Shown piece by piece: positions 24,899 through 32,267 of a stretch of 64,000 bases of DNA. Where the stretch lies: contig NZ_JBHTCQ010000004.1 in assembly GCF_042665525.1 (NCBI RefSeq), positions 186,001 through 250,000 on the forward strand, in the 5' to 3' direction. A program made the position numbers and the translations under genes. How positions within the stretch are numbered: the stretch's first letter is position 1; each line of letters opens with the position of its first letter. Below the pieces are notes generated by a model. It did no database searches. It saw only the letters and a program-made list of their open reading frames with translations, and had not been told where the DNA came from. Source of the stretch: Allobogoriella alba. GTDB lineage: Bacteria > Actinomycetota > Actinomycetes > Actinomycetales > Actinomycetaceae.

Positions 24899-25129
24899 AT
24901 GCCGACCAGGACCGTGCTGGAGACCGACGGGCAGGTCTGCCCGTTCCCGCTCGTCGAGGCGAAGGAGGCCATGGACGGCCTCCAGCCCGGCGACGAGCTC
25001 GTCATCGACTTCGACTGCACCCAGGCGACCGAGGCCATCCCGCGCTGGGCCGCCGAGAACGGCTACCCGGTGACCGACTACGCGCGGCGCGGCGACGCCA
25101 GCTGGACCATCACCGTCCAGAAGGCCTAG
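24899..25129 (+). CDS. tsuB: TusA/SirA-like sulfur carrier, TsuB partner of TsuA
   Basis: A 76-residue protein with the CPxP motif (VCPFPLVEAKEAM, Cys14) that defines TusA-like sulfur carriers, followed by the DELVIDFDCTQATEAIPRWA beta-alpha unit. TsuB/YeeD proteins receive thiosulfate sulfur from the TsuA channel. A strong ribosome-binding site AAGGAG precedes the ATG. Its TAG stop shares the palindrome CTAG with the mshC stop on the other strand (25126-25129). Confidence 0.92.
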   Translation: MPTRTVLETDGQVCPFPLVEAKEAMDGLQPGDELVIDFDCTQATEAIPRWAAENGYPVTDYARRGDASWTITVQKA

Positions 25130-26397
25130 AGCCGGACACCGAGGAGGGCGTCGACGCTTCGTCGCACGAGGTCGGCGGCGCCCTCCCCCTGCTCGCCGGT
25201 ACCGGCCAGCGTGGCGTCGGCCCACGCGTCCACCGCGGCGACGGCGCGCGGCGCGTCCAGGTCCGCGGCCAGCGCGGCACGCACCTCGCGCAGGACCGGC
25301 TCGCCGTCGGGCCCGGCATCGGTGGCGCACGCCCGGCGCCAGCGGTCGAGCCGGGCGGCCGCGGCGGTGAGGTCGGAGTCGACGTACTCCCAGTCGGACC
25401 CGTAGTGGTGCCCGAGCAGCACCAGCCGCACGGCCATGGGGTCCGCACCGTCGGCCAGCAGCTCGGAGACCAGCACGAGGTTGCCACGGGACTTGCTCAT
25501 CTTCTCGCCGTCGTAGCCGACGAGGCCGGTGTGACTGTGCAGCATCACCGGGTCGGCGTCGGCGCCCAGCATGCGCAGGTGCGACTCACTCATCTCGTGA
25601 TGGGGGAAGATCAGGTCCCGGCCCCCGCCCTGCACCTCGACCTGGGCACCGAGATAGGCGTGCGCGAGGCAGGCGCACTCGATGTGCCAGCCGGGCCGGC
25701 CGCGCCCGAGCACACCGCCGTCCCAGTCCGGCTCGCCGGGGCGGGTGCGGCGCCACAGCAGCGGGTCGAGGGCCTCCCGCTTGCCGGTCCGTCCCGGGTC
25801 CCCGCCGTTCTCGGCGAAGACGCGCAGCATCTCCTCGTGGTCCATCCGCGCCGTCGTCCCGAACAGCGGGTCGGCGCTCAGGTCCGCGTAGACGTCACCG
25901 AGCTCCGGGGCGTCGCCGCCGGCGCCCTCGGGCAGCGGGACGCGGTAGGCGGTTCCCTCCTCGAGCATGTGCTCGACGGCCGCCGCGACGATGTCGACCG
26001 CCTCCACGACGCCGATGTAGCTGTCGGGCGGGAGCGTCCGCAGGGCCGTCATGTCCGCACGGAAGAGGTCCGTCTGGTCCTCCGCGAGGGTGCGCCAGTC
26101 GACGCCGGTCTGCGTGGCACGCTCCAGCAGCGGGTCGTCCACGTCGGTGACGTTCTGCACGTAGGTCACCCGCCGGCCGGCGTCCCGCCACGCTCTGACG
26201 AGCAGGTCGTAGGCGACGTAGGTGTTCGCGTGGCCGAGGTGGGTGGCGTCGTACGGGGTGATGCCGCAGACGTAGAGCGTGGCGTCGTCCGCGAGGTCCC
26301 GCGTCGGTGCCAGGGCGGCTGCCGCGGTGTCCCGCAGATGCACCACCTCACCACGACCGGGCAACGACGGGAGGTCGGGGGCGGGCCAGGACTGCAC
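25126..26397 (-). CDS. mshC: Cysteine:glucosaminyl inositol ligase (mycothiol biosynthesis)
   Basis: MshC (423 residues) is a CysRS paralogue that joins cysteine to GlcN-inositol, the penultimate mycothiol step. It has HIGH-type HLGH in ITPYDATHLGHANTYVAYD, zinc ligands at Cys-GITPYD, the GWHIECACLAHAYLG segment and H-HHE (IFPHHEMSESH), and KMSKS in DGEKMSKSRGN. The ATP/cysteine sites are intact. The GTG at 26397 follows TAGAGT (complement of 26405-26410) by seven bases; an upstream in-frame ATG at 26448 lies before the promoter. It converges on tsuB, sharing a CTAG stop, and ties thiosulfate uptake to thiol synthesis by position. Confidence 0.95.
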   Translation of the reverse strand: MQSWPAPDLPSLPGRGEVVHLRDTAAAALAPTRDLADDATLYVCGITPYDATHLGHANTYVAYDLLVRAWRDAGRRVTYVQNVTDVDDPLLERATQTGVDWRTLAEDQTDLFRADMTALRTLPPDSYIGVVEAVDIVAAAVEHMLEEGTAYRVPLPEGAGGDAPELGDVYADLSADPLFGTTARMDHEEMLRVFAENGGDPGRTGKREALDPLLWRRTRPGEPDWDGGVLGRGRPGWHIECACLAHAYLGAQVEVQGGGRDLIFPHHEMSESHLRMLGADADPVMLHSHTGLVGYDGEKMSKSRGNLVLVSELLADGADPMAVRLVLLGHHYGSDWEYVDSDLTAAAARLDRWRRACATDAGPDGEPVLREVRAALAADLDAPRAVAAVDAWADATLAGTGEQGEGAADLVRRSVDALLGVRL

Positions 26398-26470
26398 GCT
26401 CCTGACTCTAACCGGCGCGCGAGGTCCGGTATGTCGCGGGGCCACCACCCGGTACGCCGGAGGCGGCGGG

Positions 26471-27352
26471 TCAGGCTCCGGCCACCGGCCCGGCCGGGTT
26501 GGCGTCGACCACTCCGGTGAGCAGGAGCACCACGATGACGGCGGCGAGCACGAGGCGGTAGATGACGAACGGTGCGTAGCTGTGCGTGGACACGTACCGC
26601 AGCAGCCAGGCGATCGTGGCGTAGCCGACGGCGAACGCGATCGCCGTCGCGAGCACGAGGTGGGTTCCTGCCATCTGCCCGGAGGTTTCGGCGTTGCCGA
26701 GGATCACGTCGTCGAAGAGCTTGTAGAAGCCCGACGCCATGACGGCGGGGATGGCCAGCAGGAAGGCGTACCGGGCCGCGGACTCGCGGCTGTAGCCCAT
26801 GAACAGGCCCGCGGTAATGGTGCCGCCGGACCGGGAGACGCCCGGGATGAGCGCCAGCGCCTGGGCACCGCCGTACAGCAGGGCGTGGCGCCAGGTCAGC
26901 TTGTCCAGCGTCAACGTCCGGCGCCCCGTGGCGTCGGCGATCCCGAGAATGACCGCGAACAGCGCCAGCATCCCGGCCGTGATCCACAGGTTACGGAACG
27001 TGCTGTCGATCTGGTCCTCGAGGAACAGCCCCAGCACGCCGATCGGGATGGACCCGACGATGACGAACCAGCCCATCCGCGCGTCCGGGTCGGAGGTCGG
27101 GACCCGGTTCTTCCATGGCCCGACCGGCAGCGAGGAGAACCATCGAGCGATGATCCGCGCGATGTCCTTGCGGAAGTAGATGACGACGGCGGTCTCCGTG
27201 CCGATCTGGCTGATGGCGGTGAAGGCCGCGCCGGGGTCGGCACCGCTCGGCAGCAGCTCCCCGACGATCCTCAGGTGCGCGCTGGAGGAGATCGGGAGGA
27301 ACTCGGTCAGGCCCTGCACGAGGCCGAGGACGATCGCTTCCCACAAGGTCAC
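26471..27352 (-). CDS. uppP: Undecaprenyl-diphosphatase UppP/BacA
   Basis: A 293-residue polytopic membrane enzyme that dephosphorylates undecaprenyl diphosphate to recycle the lipid carrier for peptidoglycan; overexpression gives bacitracin resistance. Family motifs are GLVQGLTEFLPISSSAHLRI (Glu/Ser catalytic region, about 11-30) and ALALIPGVSRSGGTI (about 160-175). The GTG at 27352 is chosen because the protein then begins with the standard TLWEAIVLG and TATCGT (complement of 27361-27366) lies eight bases upstream. A frame open further upstream, to 27790, is discarded. Confidence 0.95.
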   Translation of the reverse strand: MTLWEAIVLGLVQGLTEFLPISSSAHLRIVGELLPSGADPGAAFTAISQIGTETAVVIYFRKDIARIIARWFSSLPVGPWKNRVPTSDPDARMGWFVIVGSIPIGVLGLFLEDQIDSTFRNLWITAGMLALFAVILGIADATGRRTLTLDKLTWRHALLYGGAQALALIPGVSRSGGTITAGLFMGYSRESAARYAFLLAIPAVMASGFYKLFDDVILGNAETSGQMAGTHLVLATAIAFAVGYATIAWLLRYVSTHSYAPFVIYRLVLAAVIVVLLLTGVVDANPAGPVAGA

Positions 27353-27535
27353 GGCAGGCAACGATAGGTCACCACGGGCCGTGCACCGTCCACCGACGGG
27401 CTGATCGTGCCGGCCCGCCGTGCCACCGGGGAACGACGCCGCGCTGGTCCTCCTGCTCCTTCCGGTGGACCCGGCGGGCGATTCTGCGGCGCAGCGCGTG
27501 CCGTGGGCCGGACGCGGCCGACTACGTTGGTCGGC

Positions 27536-28486
27536 ATGCAGCAACGCAGGGTGGGCCGGACGGGGCTTCGGGTCTCGAGCATCGGCCTGGGGACGATGAC
27601 CTGGGGACGTGACACCGAGGAGCATGACGCGGCCGAGCAGCTCGAGGTCTTCCTCGACGCCGGCGGGACGCTTCTCGACACGTCGGCGAGCTACGGCGGC
27701 GGCGCCGCCGAGGCCGTCCTCGGCCGGCTGCTCGGCTCCGGCGTCGACCGCCGCGACGTCGTCCTCGTCTCCAAGGCCGGCACGCGGCACGGCCGCCCGG
27801 ACGCCTCACGCGGCACGCTGCTGGACGACCTCGACGACTCGCTGGCGCGCCTCGGCACCGACCACCTGGACCTGTGGCTGGTGGAGCGGCCGGATCCGGC
27901 CACGCCGCTCGAGGAGACGGTCGGCGCGCTCGAGCTCGCGGTCCGCAGCGGACGAACGCGGTACGTCGGGATCTCGAACTTCCCCGCGTGGACGACGGCA
28001 CAGGTCGCCACCGCGCTCGGACCCGCTCCAGGGCTGGCCGCGGTCGAGGTCGAGTACTCCCTGCTCCAGCGCGGCGTCGAGCGGGAGGTGCTGCCGGCCG
28101 CCACGGCTTTGGGCCTGGGCGTGCTCGCCTGGTCCCCGCTCGGCCGGGGCGTGCTGACCGGCAAGTACCGCTCGACGGTCCCGTCCAGCTCCCGGGCGGC
28201 GTCCTCTCACCTGCGGGCCTTCGTCGAGCCGTATCTGACCGACGCCTCGCACGGCGTGGTGGAGGCCGTCGCGACGGCGGCCGACGGGCTGGGGCGCAGC
28301 GCCCTGGAGGTGGCCCTCGCCTGGGCGCGGGATGCTCCCGGCGTCACGTCGGCCATCACCGGTGCCCGGCACGCCGGTCAGCTCCGCGGCGCGCTGGAGG
28401 CGGCGGACCTGGAGCTGCCGAGGCCCATCCGGGAGGTGCTCGACGAGGTGACCGCCCTCGACCTGGGGTATCCCGAACGCTTCTGA
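27536..28486 (+). CDS. Aldo/keto reductase
   Basis: A 316-residue NADPH-dependent (beta/alpha)8 oxidoreductase. It begins MQQRRVGRTGLRVSSIGLGTMTWG; the catalytic Asp is in LLDTSASYGGG, where the usual DTAxxYG tyrosine context is DTSASYGGG, Lys in VLVSKAGTR, and the family's WSPLGRGVLTGKY and ITGARHAGQL are present. The usual active-site His position reads LWLVERPD rather than the common LxxxHxPD, so Glu may replace His. Substrate unknown. The ATG at 27536 follows TACGTT (27523-27528) by seven bases. It is divergent from uppP. Confidence 0.9.
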   Translation: MQQRRVGRTGLRVSSIGLGTMTWGRDTEEHDAAEQLEVFLDAGGTLLDTSASYGGGAAEAVLGRLLGSGVDRRDVVLVSKAGTRHGRPDASRGTLLDDLDDSLARLGTDHLDLWLVERPDPATPLEETVGALELAVRSGRTRYVGISNFPAWTTAQVATALGPAPGLAAVEVEYSLLQRGVEREVLPAATALGLGVLAWSPLGRGVLTGKYRSTVPSSSRAASSHLRAFVEPYLTDASHGVVEAVATAADGLGRSALEVALAWARDAPGVTSAITGARHAGQLRGALEAADLELPRPIREVLDEVTALDLGYPERF

Positions 28487-28519
28487 GCAGTCTTCTGCGC
28501 AGCTCCCGACGGTGCGCGC

Positions 28520-28807
28520 TCAGGCGCGCCGGTCGTCGTCCTCGTCGTCGAACTCGAGGTCGTCGTCGTCCTCGTCGTCGTCCTCATCGTCGTCATCGTC
28601 GTCATCATCGGTGTAGATGTCGAAGGGCGTGTCGACCCCGTACCCGGTGAAGAGCGCGTCGTCGTAGGTGTCGAACGCGTCCATCAACGTGTTCGCCGCG
28701 GAGACGACACCCGGTGCGTCGCTGTCACGCGCGGCGACGACTGCGTCGTAGTGTGCCTCGAACGCAGCGATGAGTCGGTCGAGCGCGGCCCGCGGGTCGT
28801 TAGCCAT
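28520..28807 (-). CDS. Small protein with Asp/Glu-rich C-terminal tail, unknown function
   Basis: A 95-residue protein. Residues 1-60 form a predicted helical part (DPRAALDRLIAAFEAHYDAVVAARD), and the last 30 residues are almost all Asp and Glu, encoded by GAC/GAT/GAG triplets. Acidic tails can chelate metals or mimic nucleic acid; no function is assigned. The ATG at 28807 lies six bases after TACCCT (complement of 28814-28819), which rules out the longer in-frame start at 28960. A similar gene often occurs near mshC/uppP in related actinobacteria, but this is from memory. Confidence 0.75.
   Translation of the reverse strand: MANDPRAALDRLIAAFEAHYDAVVAARDSDAPGVVSAANTLMDAFDTYDDALFTGYGVDTPFDIYTDDDDDDDDEDDDEDDDDLEFDDEDDDRRA
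28532..28610. repeat. Trinucleotide-rich tract (GTC/ATC/CTC) coding the acidic tail
   Basis: Runs of GTC with CTC and ATC on the plus strand read as GAC, GAG and GAT on the coding strand. The tract could change length in frame by slippage. Confidence 0.7.
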
Positions 28808-28908
28808 GGCACGAGGGTAGCGTCCCCGCCCCGGCCGCACAGCCAGGCCTGACCTGCGCCGACGTGAACGATTTGGGTCAGCGAGCGGACGCGAGGGAGC
28901 ATATGGGG

Positions 28909-29148
28909 ATGCCGGGTCAGCACAGCACGAGCACCATGAGGAAGCGTCGCCCGGGCGCATCCACCGCCTACTACGAGTACCGCACCGTCACCCTGCCGGG
29001 GAACGTCAGCCGCGGCGACGTGCGCCGGCTGCTCACCGACGAGGCCGAGTACGGGCGCTGGGAGCTCGCCCGCACCCGCCTGTACGTGGGCGGCACCCGG
29101 AAGGTGTGGCTGCGGCGGCGGGCGATGCGGGTGCCCAGCACGCTGTAG
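28909..29148 (+). CDS. DUF5703 family protein
   Basis: A short (79-residue) actinobacterial protein with YYEYRTVTLPGNVSRGDVRRLLTDEAEYGRWELARTRLYVGGTRKVWLRRR, the core of DUF5703. The function is unknown. The start is uncertain: an ATG at 28909 stands nine bases after GAGGGAG, while ATG 28903 and GTG 28864 are also in frame. It ends one base before the M20 peptidase stop on the other strand (convergent). Confidence 0.8.
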   Translation: MPGQHSTSTMRKRRPGASTAYYEYRTVTLPGNVSRGDVRRLLTDEAEYGRWELARTRLYVGGTRKVWLRRRAMRVPSTL

Positions 29149-29149
29149 C

Positions 29150-30484
29150 TCAGCAGGTCCGCAGCAGCCTCTCGAGCACGCGCGTGCCGAACCGTAGCGC
29201 GTCCACCGGGACGCGCTCGTCCACGCCGTGGAACATCCCGGCGAAGTCCAGCTCCGGGGGCAGGCGCAGCGGCGCGAAGCCGTAGCCGGCGATGCCCAGC
29301 CGGGAGAGGGACTTGTTGTCAGTGCCGCCCGAGAGCATGTACGGCAGCACCACGGAACCGGGATCCTCGGCGTCGATCGCCCCCACCATCGCGTCGACGA
29401 GGTCGCCGGAGAACGGCACCTCAAGACCCGTGTCCCGATGGATGTCCTCCACCCGGACGTCCGGCCCCGCGAGACGTGCGATGGTCTCCATCACCTGCGG
29501 CTCGTCCCCCGGGATCGGGCGGACGTCGAGGGCGCCGACCGCTTGGCCGGGAATGACGTTCGCCTTGTACCCGGCCTCGAGCTGGGTGGGGTTCGCGCCC
29601 GTGCGGAGGGTCGCCCCGACGAACTTCTTGGCGGGTCCGAGCGCGTCCACGAGCGGCTCGATGCTGGCCAGGTCGTCCGGGTCGTAGCTGGTGCCGGTCA
29701 GCTCTGCGACGCCGTCGAGGAGCTGGGTGACGGTCTTGGTCAGGTGCAGCGGCCACGCGTGCTCGCCGATGCGGTGGACGGCGCCGGCGAGCGCGGTCAC
29801 GGCGTTGTCGGTGTTGACCTGGGACCCGTGCCCGGCCGTCCCGTCTGCCACGAGCCGCAGCCAGGCGAGGCCCTTCTCCGCGGTCTGCAGCAGGTAGGCG
29901 CGGCGGCCGTCGATCTGCACCGAGAAGCCACCGACCTCGCTGATGGCCTCGCTCGCTCCCTCGAAGAGGTCGGGCCGGTCCCGGACCAGCCGCTGCGCGC
30001 CGTGCCGTCCGCCGTTCTCCTCGTCCGCGAACAGCGCGACGATCAGGTCCCGCGGCGGGCGCCAGCCGGTGCGGCCCATGTCCCGGACCACGGCCAGGAT
30101 CATGGCGTCCATGTCCTTCATGTCGACGGCGCCGCGGCCCCACACGAGGCCGTCGCGGACCTCGGCGGCGAAGGGATCGACGGACCAGTCGTCCGCGGCG
30201 GCCGGCACCACGTCGGTGTGACCGTGCAGCACCAGCGCCGGCCGGGACGGGTCGGTGCCCGGGATGCGCAGCACCACGTTCGCGCGTCGCGGCTCGGTCT
30301 CGAGGAGCTCGGGCTCCCAGCCGACCTCCGTCAGCCGCGCCATGACGTACTCGGCGGCCTCCCGCTCCCCCGGCCCGGACCCGTCGCCGTAGTTGGAGGT
30401 GTCGATGCGGATGAGGTCGCGGCACAGCTCCACCACCTCCTCCTCGGGTCGCACGGACGCGGGCGGCAGGTCGGCTGACGTCAT
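29150..30484 (-). CDS. M20/M25/M40 family zinc metallopeptidase
   Basis: A 444-residue carboxypeptidase/dipeptidase-like enzyme. Metal-site motifs are VLHGHTDVVPA (first His and catalytic Asp), GRGAVDMKDMDAM (bridging Asp), FADEENGGRHGAQ (general base Glu pair) and a C-terminal LSGGTDNKSL region that carries the last ligand position; a dimerisation domain lies between. The ATG at 30484 follows TAGCCT (complement of 30492-30497) by seven bases; that TAG is also the stop codon of the DUF1989 gene. Confidence 0.93.
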   Translation of the reverse strand: MTSADLPPASVRPEEEVVELCRDLIRIDTSNYGDGSGPGEREAAEYVMARLTEVGWEPELLETEPRRANVVLRIPGTDPSRPALVLHGHTDVVPAAADDWSVDPFAAEVRDGLVWGRGAVDMKDMDAMILAVVRDMGRTGWRPPRDLIVALFADEENGGRHGAQRLVRDRPDLFEGASEAISEVGGFSVQIDGRRAYLLQTAEKGLAWLRLVADGTAGHGSQVNTDNAVTALAGAVHRIGEHAWPLHLTKTVTQLLDGVAELTGTSYDPDDLASIEPLVDALGPAKKFVGATLRTGANPTQLEAGYKANVIPGQAVGALDVRPIPGDEPQVMETIARLAGPDVRVEDIHRDTGLEVPFSGDLVDAMVGAIDAEDPGSVVLPYMLSGGTDNKSLSRLGIAGYGFAPLRLPPELDFAGMFHGVDERVPVDALRFGTRVLERLLRTC

Positions 30485-30494
30485 GAGCGGCAGG

Positions 30495-31370
30495 CTAACC
30501 GGCGCGGCCCGCCCGCTGGTGCCACGTCTCTTCCTGCAGACCGTGCGCGCCGGCGTACGCGGACACCGTCGGCGACTGCCAGCCCTCCAGCACGGCGTCC
30601 TCCAGCCGGTAGACCTCCACGCCGAGCGGACGGCACACCTCGAGGGGGTCGCGGGCGTCCGGGCCCCACAGCGGGACGGAGAGGTCGCCACCGGGGCAGG
30701 TGGACAGGGCCGCGAGGAGATCCAGCTCGGCGAAGAACTCGAAGAAGTCCCCTGGCCGGGCGGGGCAGGCCTTCATGAAGTACTGGTCCCGATCGTTCAG
30801 GCCGGTGCACTGGAACACGTTGAGGACGTCGTGGACGTCGTACTCGGTGAGCCCGTAAGGCCGCACCGCGCGGGTGAGGTTCGAGTGGCAGTGGTAGTCG
30901 AAGTCCTCGCCGGTGAGCATCCGGTTGACGTACGGGTCGCACCTCGTGCCGAGGGTGTCGTGCACCCGCCCGCCCTCGCCGTCGACGCCGTAGTCCTCCA
31001 GCGTGTCGGCGGTGATGGTGGCGAGCGGCCGCAGGTACGGCAGCGTGGACCAGAGCCGGTCGAACCGTGTCACGTGCGCCGCCTGGAGCTGCCGTGTCCG
31101 GGCCGCCCAGAAGCGCTCGCGCGGGTTGTGCCGGTGCCAGATGTTGAGGTCCCCGACCTGGGGCCCGTCCACCGCGACGATGCGGCACACGTGCCCCGCA
31201 GGGATCTCCCAGGCCCGACCGGAGCGGATCGGGATCTCGAAGGACTCCACGAGCGTGCGGCCGGCCTCCTGCCCGACACTCGCGTAGAAGGTGCGGTCGA
31301 CCTCGAGCGCGGGGCCCTGGTAGGCGGCTGCGGTCAGGTCGGGGCGGGGTTCGCGTCCGATGCCAGGCAT
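30495..31370 (-). CDS. DUF1989 (urea carboxylase-associated family) protein
   Basis: A 291-residue protein of the family first seen beside urea carboxylase. Characteristic parts are IPIRSGRAWEIPAGHVCRIVAVDGPQVGDLNIW, DTLGTRCDPYVN, HCHSNLTRAV and VFQCTGLNDRDQYFMKACPARPGDFFEFFAELDLL, with conserved Cys and His that could bind metal. No urea carboxylase or allophanate hydrolase gene is near. The start at 31370 has a GAGGAGG ribosome-binding site; the DUF1445 gene is 53 bases upstream on the same strand, and the two are probably co-transcribed. Confidence 0.88.
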   Translation of the reverse strand: MPGIGREPRPDLTAAAYQGPALEVDRTFYASVGQEAGRTLVESFEIPIRSGRAWEIPAGHVCRIVAVDGPQVGDLNIWHRHNPRERFWAARTRQLQAAHVTRFDRLWSTLPYLRPLATITADTLEDYGVDGEGGRVHDTLGTRCDPYVNRMLTGEDFDYHCHSNLTRAVRPYGLTEYDVHDVLNVFQCTGLNDRDQYFMKACPARPGDFFEFFAELDLLAALSTCPGGDLSVPLWGPDARDPLEVCRPLGVEVYRLEDAVLEGWQSPTVSAYAGAHGLQEETWHQRAGRAG

Positions 31371-31423
31371 GGTCCTCCTCGTCTCCACGGCGCCGCGGCG
31401 GGTCGCCGGCCGGCGCGGGCTGG

Positions 31424-32257
31424 TCACAGAACCAGGTAGTCCGAGTCCCGCGCGTCCGTGATCAGCATGTGTCCGGGCGCATGCCCGACGGCGAGGGGCG
31501 GCCGGGACTCCATGACGGCCGCCTGCGGGGTGACGCCGCACGCCCAGAACACCGGGGTCTCGTCCGGCCCGATGCGCACGGCATCGCCGAAGTCGGGGGC
31601 GTCCAGGTCCCGGATCCCCAGCGCCGCGGGGTCGCCGACGTGCACGGGTGCGCCGTGCACCGCGGGGTATCGGGCGGTGATGCGCACGACATCCGCCACC
31701 CGGTCCGCGGGGATCGGTCGCATGGAGACCACGAGCGGGCCGGACAGCCCACCGGCGGGCTCGCAGCGTCGCGCGGTGCGGTACATCGGGACGTTGCGGC
31801 CCTGGTCGAGGTGGGCGATGCGGATGCCGGCCTCGAGCAGGGCCGACTCGAACGTGAAGGAGCAGCCCACGAGGAACGCCACCAGGTCCGCGCGCCAGAC
31901 GTCCCGCGCGTCGGTGACCTCGGCGACCTGACGCCCGTCCTCGTACACGGTGTAGGCGGGGAGGTCGGTGCGGATGTCGCCACCGGCCAGGAGCGGGCCG
32001 TTCACCTGCCCGGGCTCGAGCACGCCGAGGACGGGGCAGGGCTTCGGGTTGCGCTGGAAGAACAGCAGGGCGTCGAAGGCGTGGTCCCGGGGTACCGCGA
32101 TGAGGTTCGCCTGGGTCCAGCCACGGCACCAGCCGGCGGTGGGGCGCACGAGACCGTCCCGGAAGAGCGCACGCGCCGCGGCGGGCGTCAGGCGGGCGAC
32201 GTCCACGGGGACGGCGGGGGCGGAGCTCTGCGGGGCGGTCCGGGGTGAGGCGTCCAC
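31424..32257 (-). CDS. DUF1445 family putative hydro-lyase (D-glutamate cyclase-like)
   Basis: A 277-residue protein matching the DUF1445 family: GWCRGWTQANLIAVPRDHAFDALLFFQRNPKPCPVLG, GGDIRTDLPAY, DLVAFLVGCSFTFESALLEAGI and the C-terminal WACGVTPQAAVMESRPPLAVGHAPGHMLITD. Mammalian relatives convert D-glutamate to 5-oxo-proline; bacterial ones are annotated as hydro-lyases without proof. The GTG at 32257 lies seven bases after TAGAAC (complement of 32265-32270), a weak -10. It is paired with DUF1989 downstream. Confidence 0.88.
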   Translation of the reverse strand: MDASPRTAPQSSAPAVPVDVARLTPAAARALFRDGLVRPTAGWCRGWTQANLIAVPRDHAFDALLFFQRNPKPCPVLGVLEPGQVNGPLLAGGDIRTDLPAYTVYEDGRQVAEVTDARDVWRADLVAFLVGCSFTFESALLEAGIRIAHLDQGRNVPMYRTARRCEPAGGLSGPLVVSMRPIPADRVADVVRITARYPAVHGAPVHVGDPAALGIRDLDAPDFGDAVRIGPDETPVFWACGVTPQAAVMESRPPLAVGHAPGHMLITDARDSDYLVL

Positions 32258-32267
32258 GGTTCCGGTT

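Noticed and set aside
27353..27790. Upstream extension of uppP
   Set aside because: The extension matches no UppP protein and overlaps the divergent aldo/keto reductase; the start at 27352 gives the canonical N-terminus and has a -10 box.
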